From Kosakonia radicincitans DSM 16656 (GTDB lineage: Bacteria; Pseudomonadota; Gammaproteobacteria; Enterobacterales; Enterobacteriaceae): a stretch of 64,000 nt of DNA. The stretch lies in the NCBI RefSeq assembly GCF_000280495.2, contig NZ_CP018016.1:3844001-3908000 (forward strand), read 5' to 3'. The translations under genes were made by a program, and so were the position numbers. Shown here piece by piece: positions 63,584 to 64,000 of this stretch (its first letter is position 1; each line of letters starts with the position of its first letter). The notes below the pieces were generated by a model. That model did not search any database and had not been told where the DNA came from. It saw only the letters and a list, made by a program, of their open reading frames with translations.

Positions 63584-64000
63584 ATGTTGAGCTTACGCGC
63601 AGTAAACCAGTACTACGGTAATCAGCATACGTTATGGAATGTTGATCTTGATTTAACCCCGGGCGTATGTAATTCGATCATCGGCATGCCAGGAATGGGG
63701 AAAACAACACTCATAAATTGCATTTCCGGTTATTTACCCATTGAGAGCGGCAGCATGATTTGGCAGGAAGCAGGCGCACCACCGTGCGATCTGCTGAATA
63801 TTCAGGCAGAGCACCGCAGCGCAATGGGAATTGGCTATGTGCCGCAGGACCGGCGCATCTTTTCGCAATTGACCGTGGAGGAGAACCTGCATATTGCCAT
63901 GCGTGCAGTCGGCGAGCCGGGAAGCGTCATGGGGCGCGATATTTACGACCTGTTCCCTGAGCTGTATACGCTGCGTCCGGTACGTGGCGCAGAGCTGTCA
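63584..64000 (+). CDS. Urea/amide-type ABC transporter ATP-binding protein (UrtE-like), 3' part beyond window
   Basis: The first 139 codons are visible, starting MLSLRAVNQYYGNQHTLW. Walker A is GMPGMGKTT (about 34-42), and the Q-loop segment GYVPQDRRIFSQLTVEENL strongly resembles UrtE of urea ABC transporters and LivF. The signature and Walker B lie past the window end. AAGGAG precedes the ATG, and a sigma-54/NtrC promoter sits upstream, so it should be expressed under nitrogen limitation. Urea, short amides or branched-chain amino acids are possible substrates. Being the first gene is unusual: urtE is normally last in urtABCDE. Confidence 0.8.
   Translation, partial: MLSLRAVNQYYGNQHTLWNVDLDLTPGVCNSIIGMPGMGKTTLINCISGYLPIESGSMIWQEAGAPPCDLLNIQAEHRSAMGIGYVPQDRRIFSQLTVEENLHIAMRAVGEPGSVMGRDIYDLFPELYTLRPVRGAELS

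Overview
The window is a 64 kb chromosomal segment of a member of the Enterobacteriaceae. Its backbone carries, in inverted orientation, the gene order of the E. coli K-12 18-19 min region: ybiT-ldtB, ybiR-mntR-mntS-opgE-ompX-rhtA-dps-glnHPQ-ybiO-rlmF, ybiI-ybiJ-ybiB-dinG, rhlE-cecR-ybhGFSR-ybhQ-ybhP-clsB-ybhN-ybhL-moaEDCBA-yvcK and uvrB. Protein similarity to E. coli is high throughout, but three sugar loci, an emr-type efflux operon and a relocated pmrCAB locus point to a plant- or environment-associated genus such as Kosakonia or Enterobacter. The genus is inferred, not proven. I saw no rRNA, tRNA, CRISPR array, insertion sequence or prophage. Comparisons with E. coli are from memory.

Layout. 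1-4453: a LacI-type regulator (cut by the window edge) divergent from an MFS permease and a GH31 glycosidase. 4454-5147: an intergenic patchwork of a REP, a hairpin-rich stretch and two tandem ERIC elements. 5148-7868: ybiT and ldtB. 7869-17083: an accessory block holding a GntR / lone PTS EIIC / phospho-beta-glucosidase operon, an aldo/keto reductase and a tripartite MFS-type drug efflux operon. 17084-34192: a mostly conserved run covering manganese (mntR, mntS), envelope (opgE, ompX), export (rhtA), DNA protection (dps), glutamine uptake (glnHPQ), mechanosensation (ybiO), rRNA methylation (rlmF) and repair (dinG). 34193-41462: a second accessory block, an antiterminator-controlled beta-glucoside operon with two phospho-beta-glucosidases and an esterase. 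41469-57157: rhlE, the CecR-controlled ybhGFSR exporter, a lipid cluster and the molybdopterin operon with its riboswitch and ModE site. 57200-60815: pmrCAB (eptA-pmrA-pmrB) plus a convergent 30-codon membrane peptide gene, sitting between yvcK and uvrB, which are neighbours in E. coli. 60811-64000: uvrB, its control region, and the start of a sigma-54/NtrC-type promoter plus UrtE-like ABC ATPase gene that runs off the window.

Regulation is unusually legible here. Sites with good sequence support include LexA boxes (dinG, uvrB), NtrC/sigma-54 promoters (glnH, urtE-like), an MntR box, a ModE box, a Moco riboswitch, two PmrA boxes, BglG/LicT-type RNA antiterminators, a tandem GntR-type operator, a LacI-type operator and a CecR-type palindrome. 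The most interesting item is the unannotated 30-residue membrane peptide at 60663-60755. It has a strong ribosome binding site and its own PmrA box, so it looks like a PmrA-induced partner of lipid A modification, resembling the LpxT inhibitor PmrR in size, architecture and regulation.
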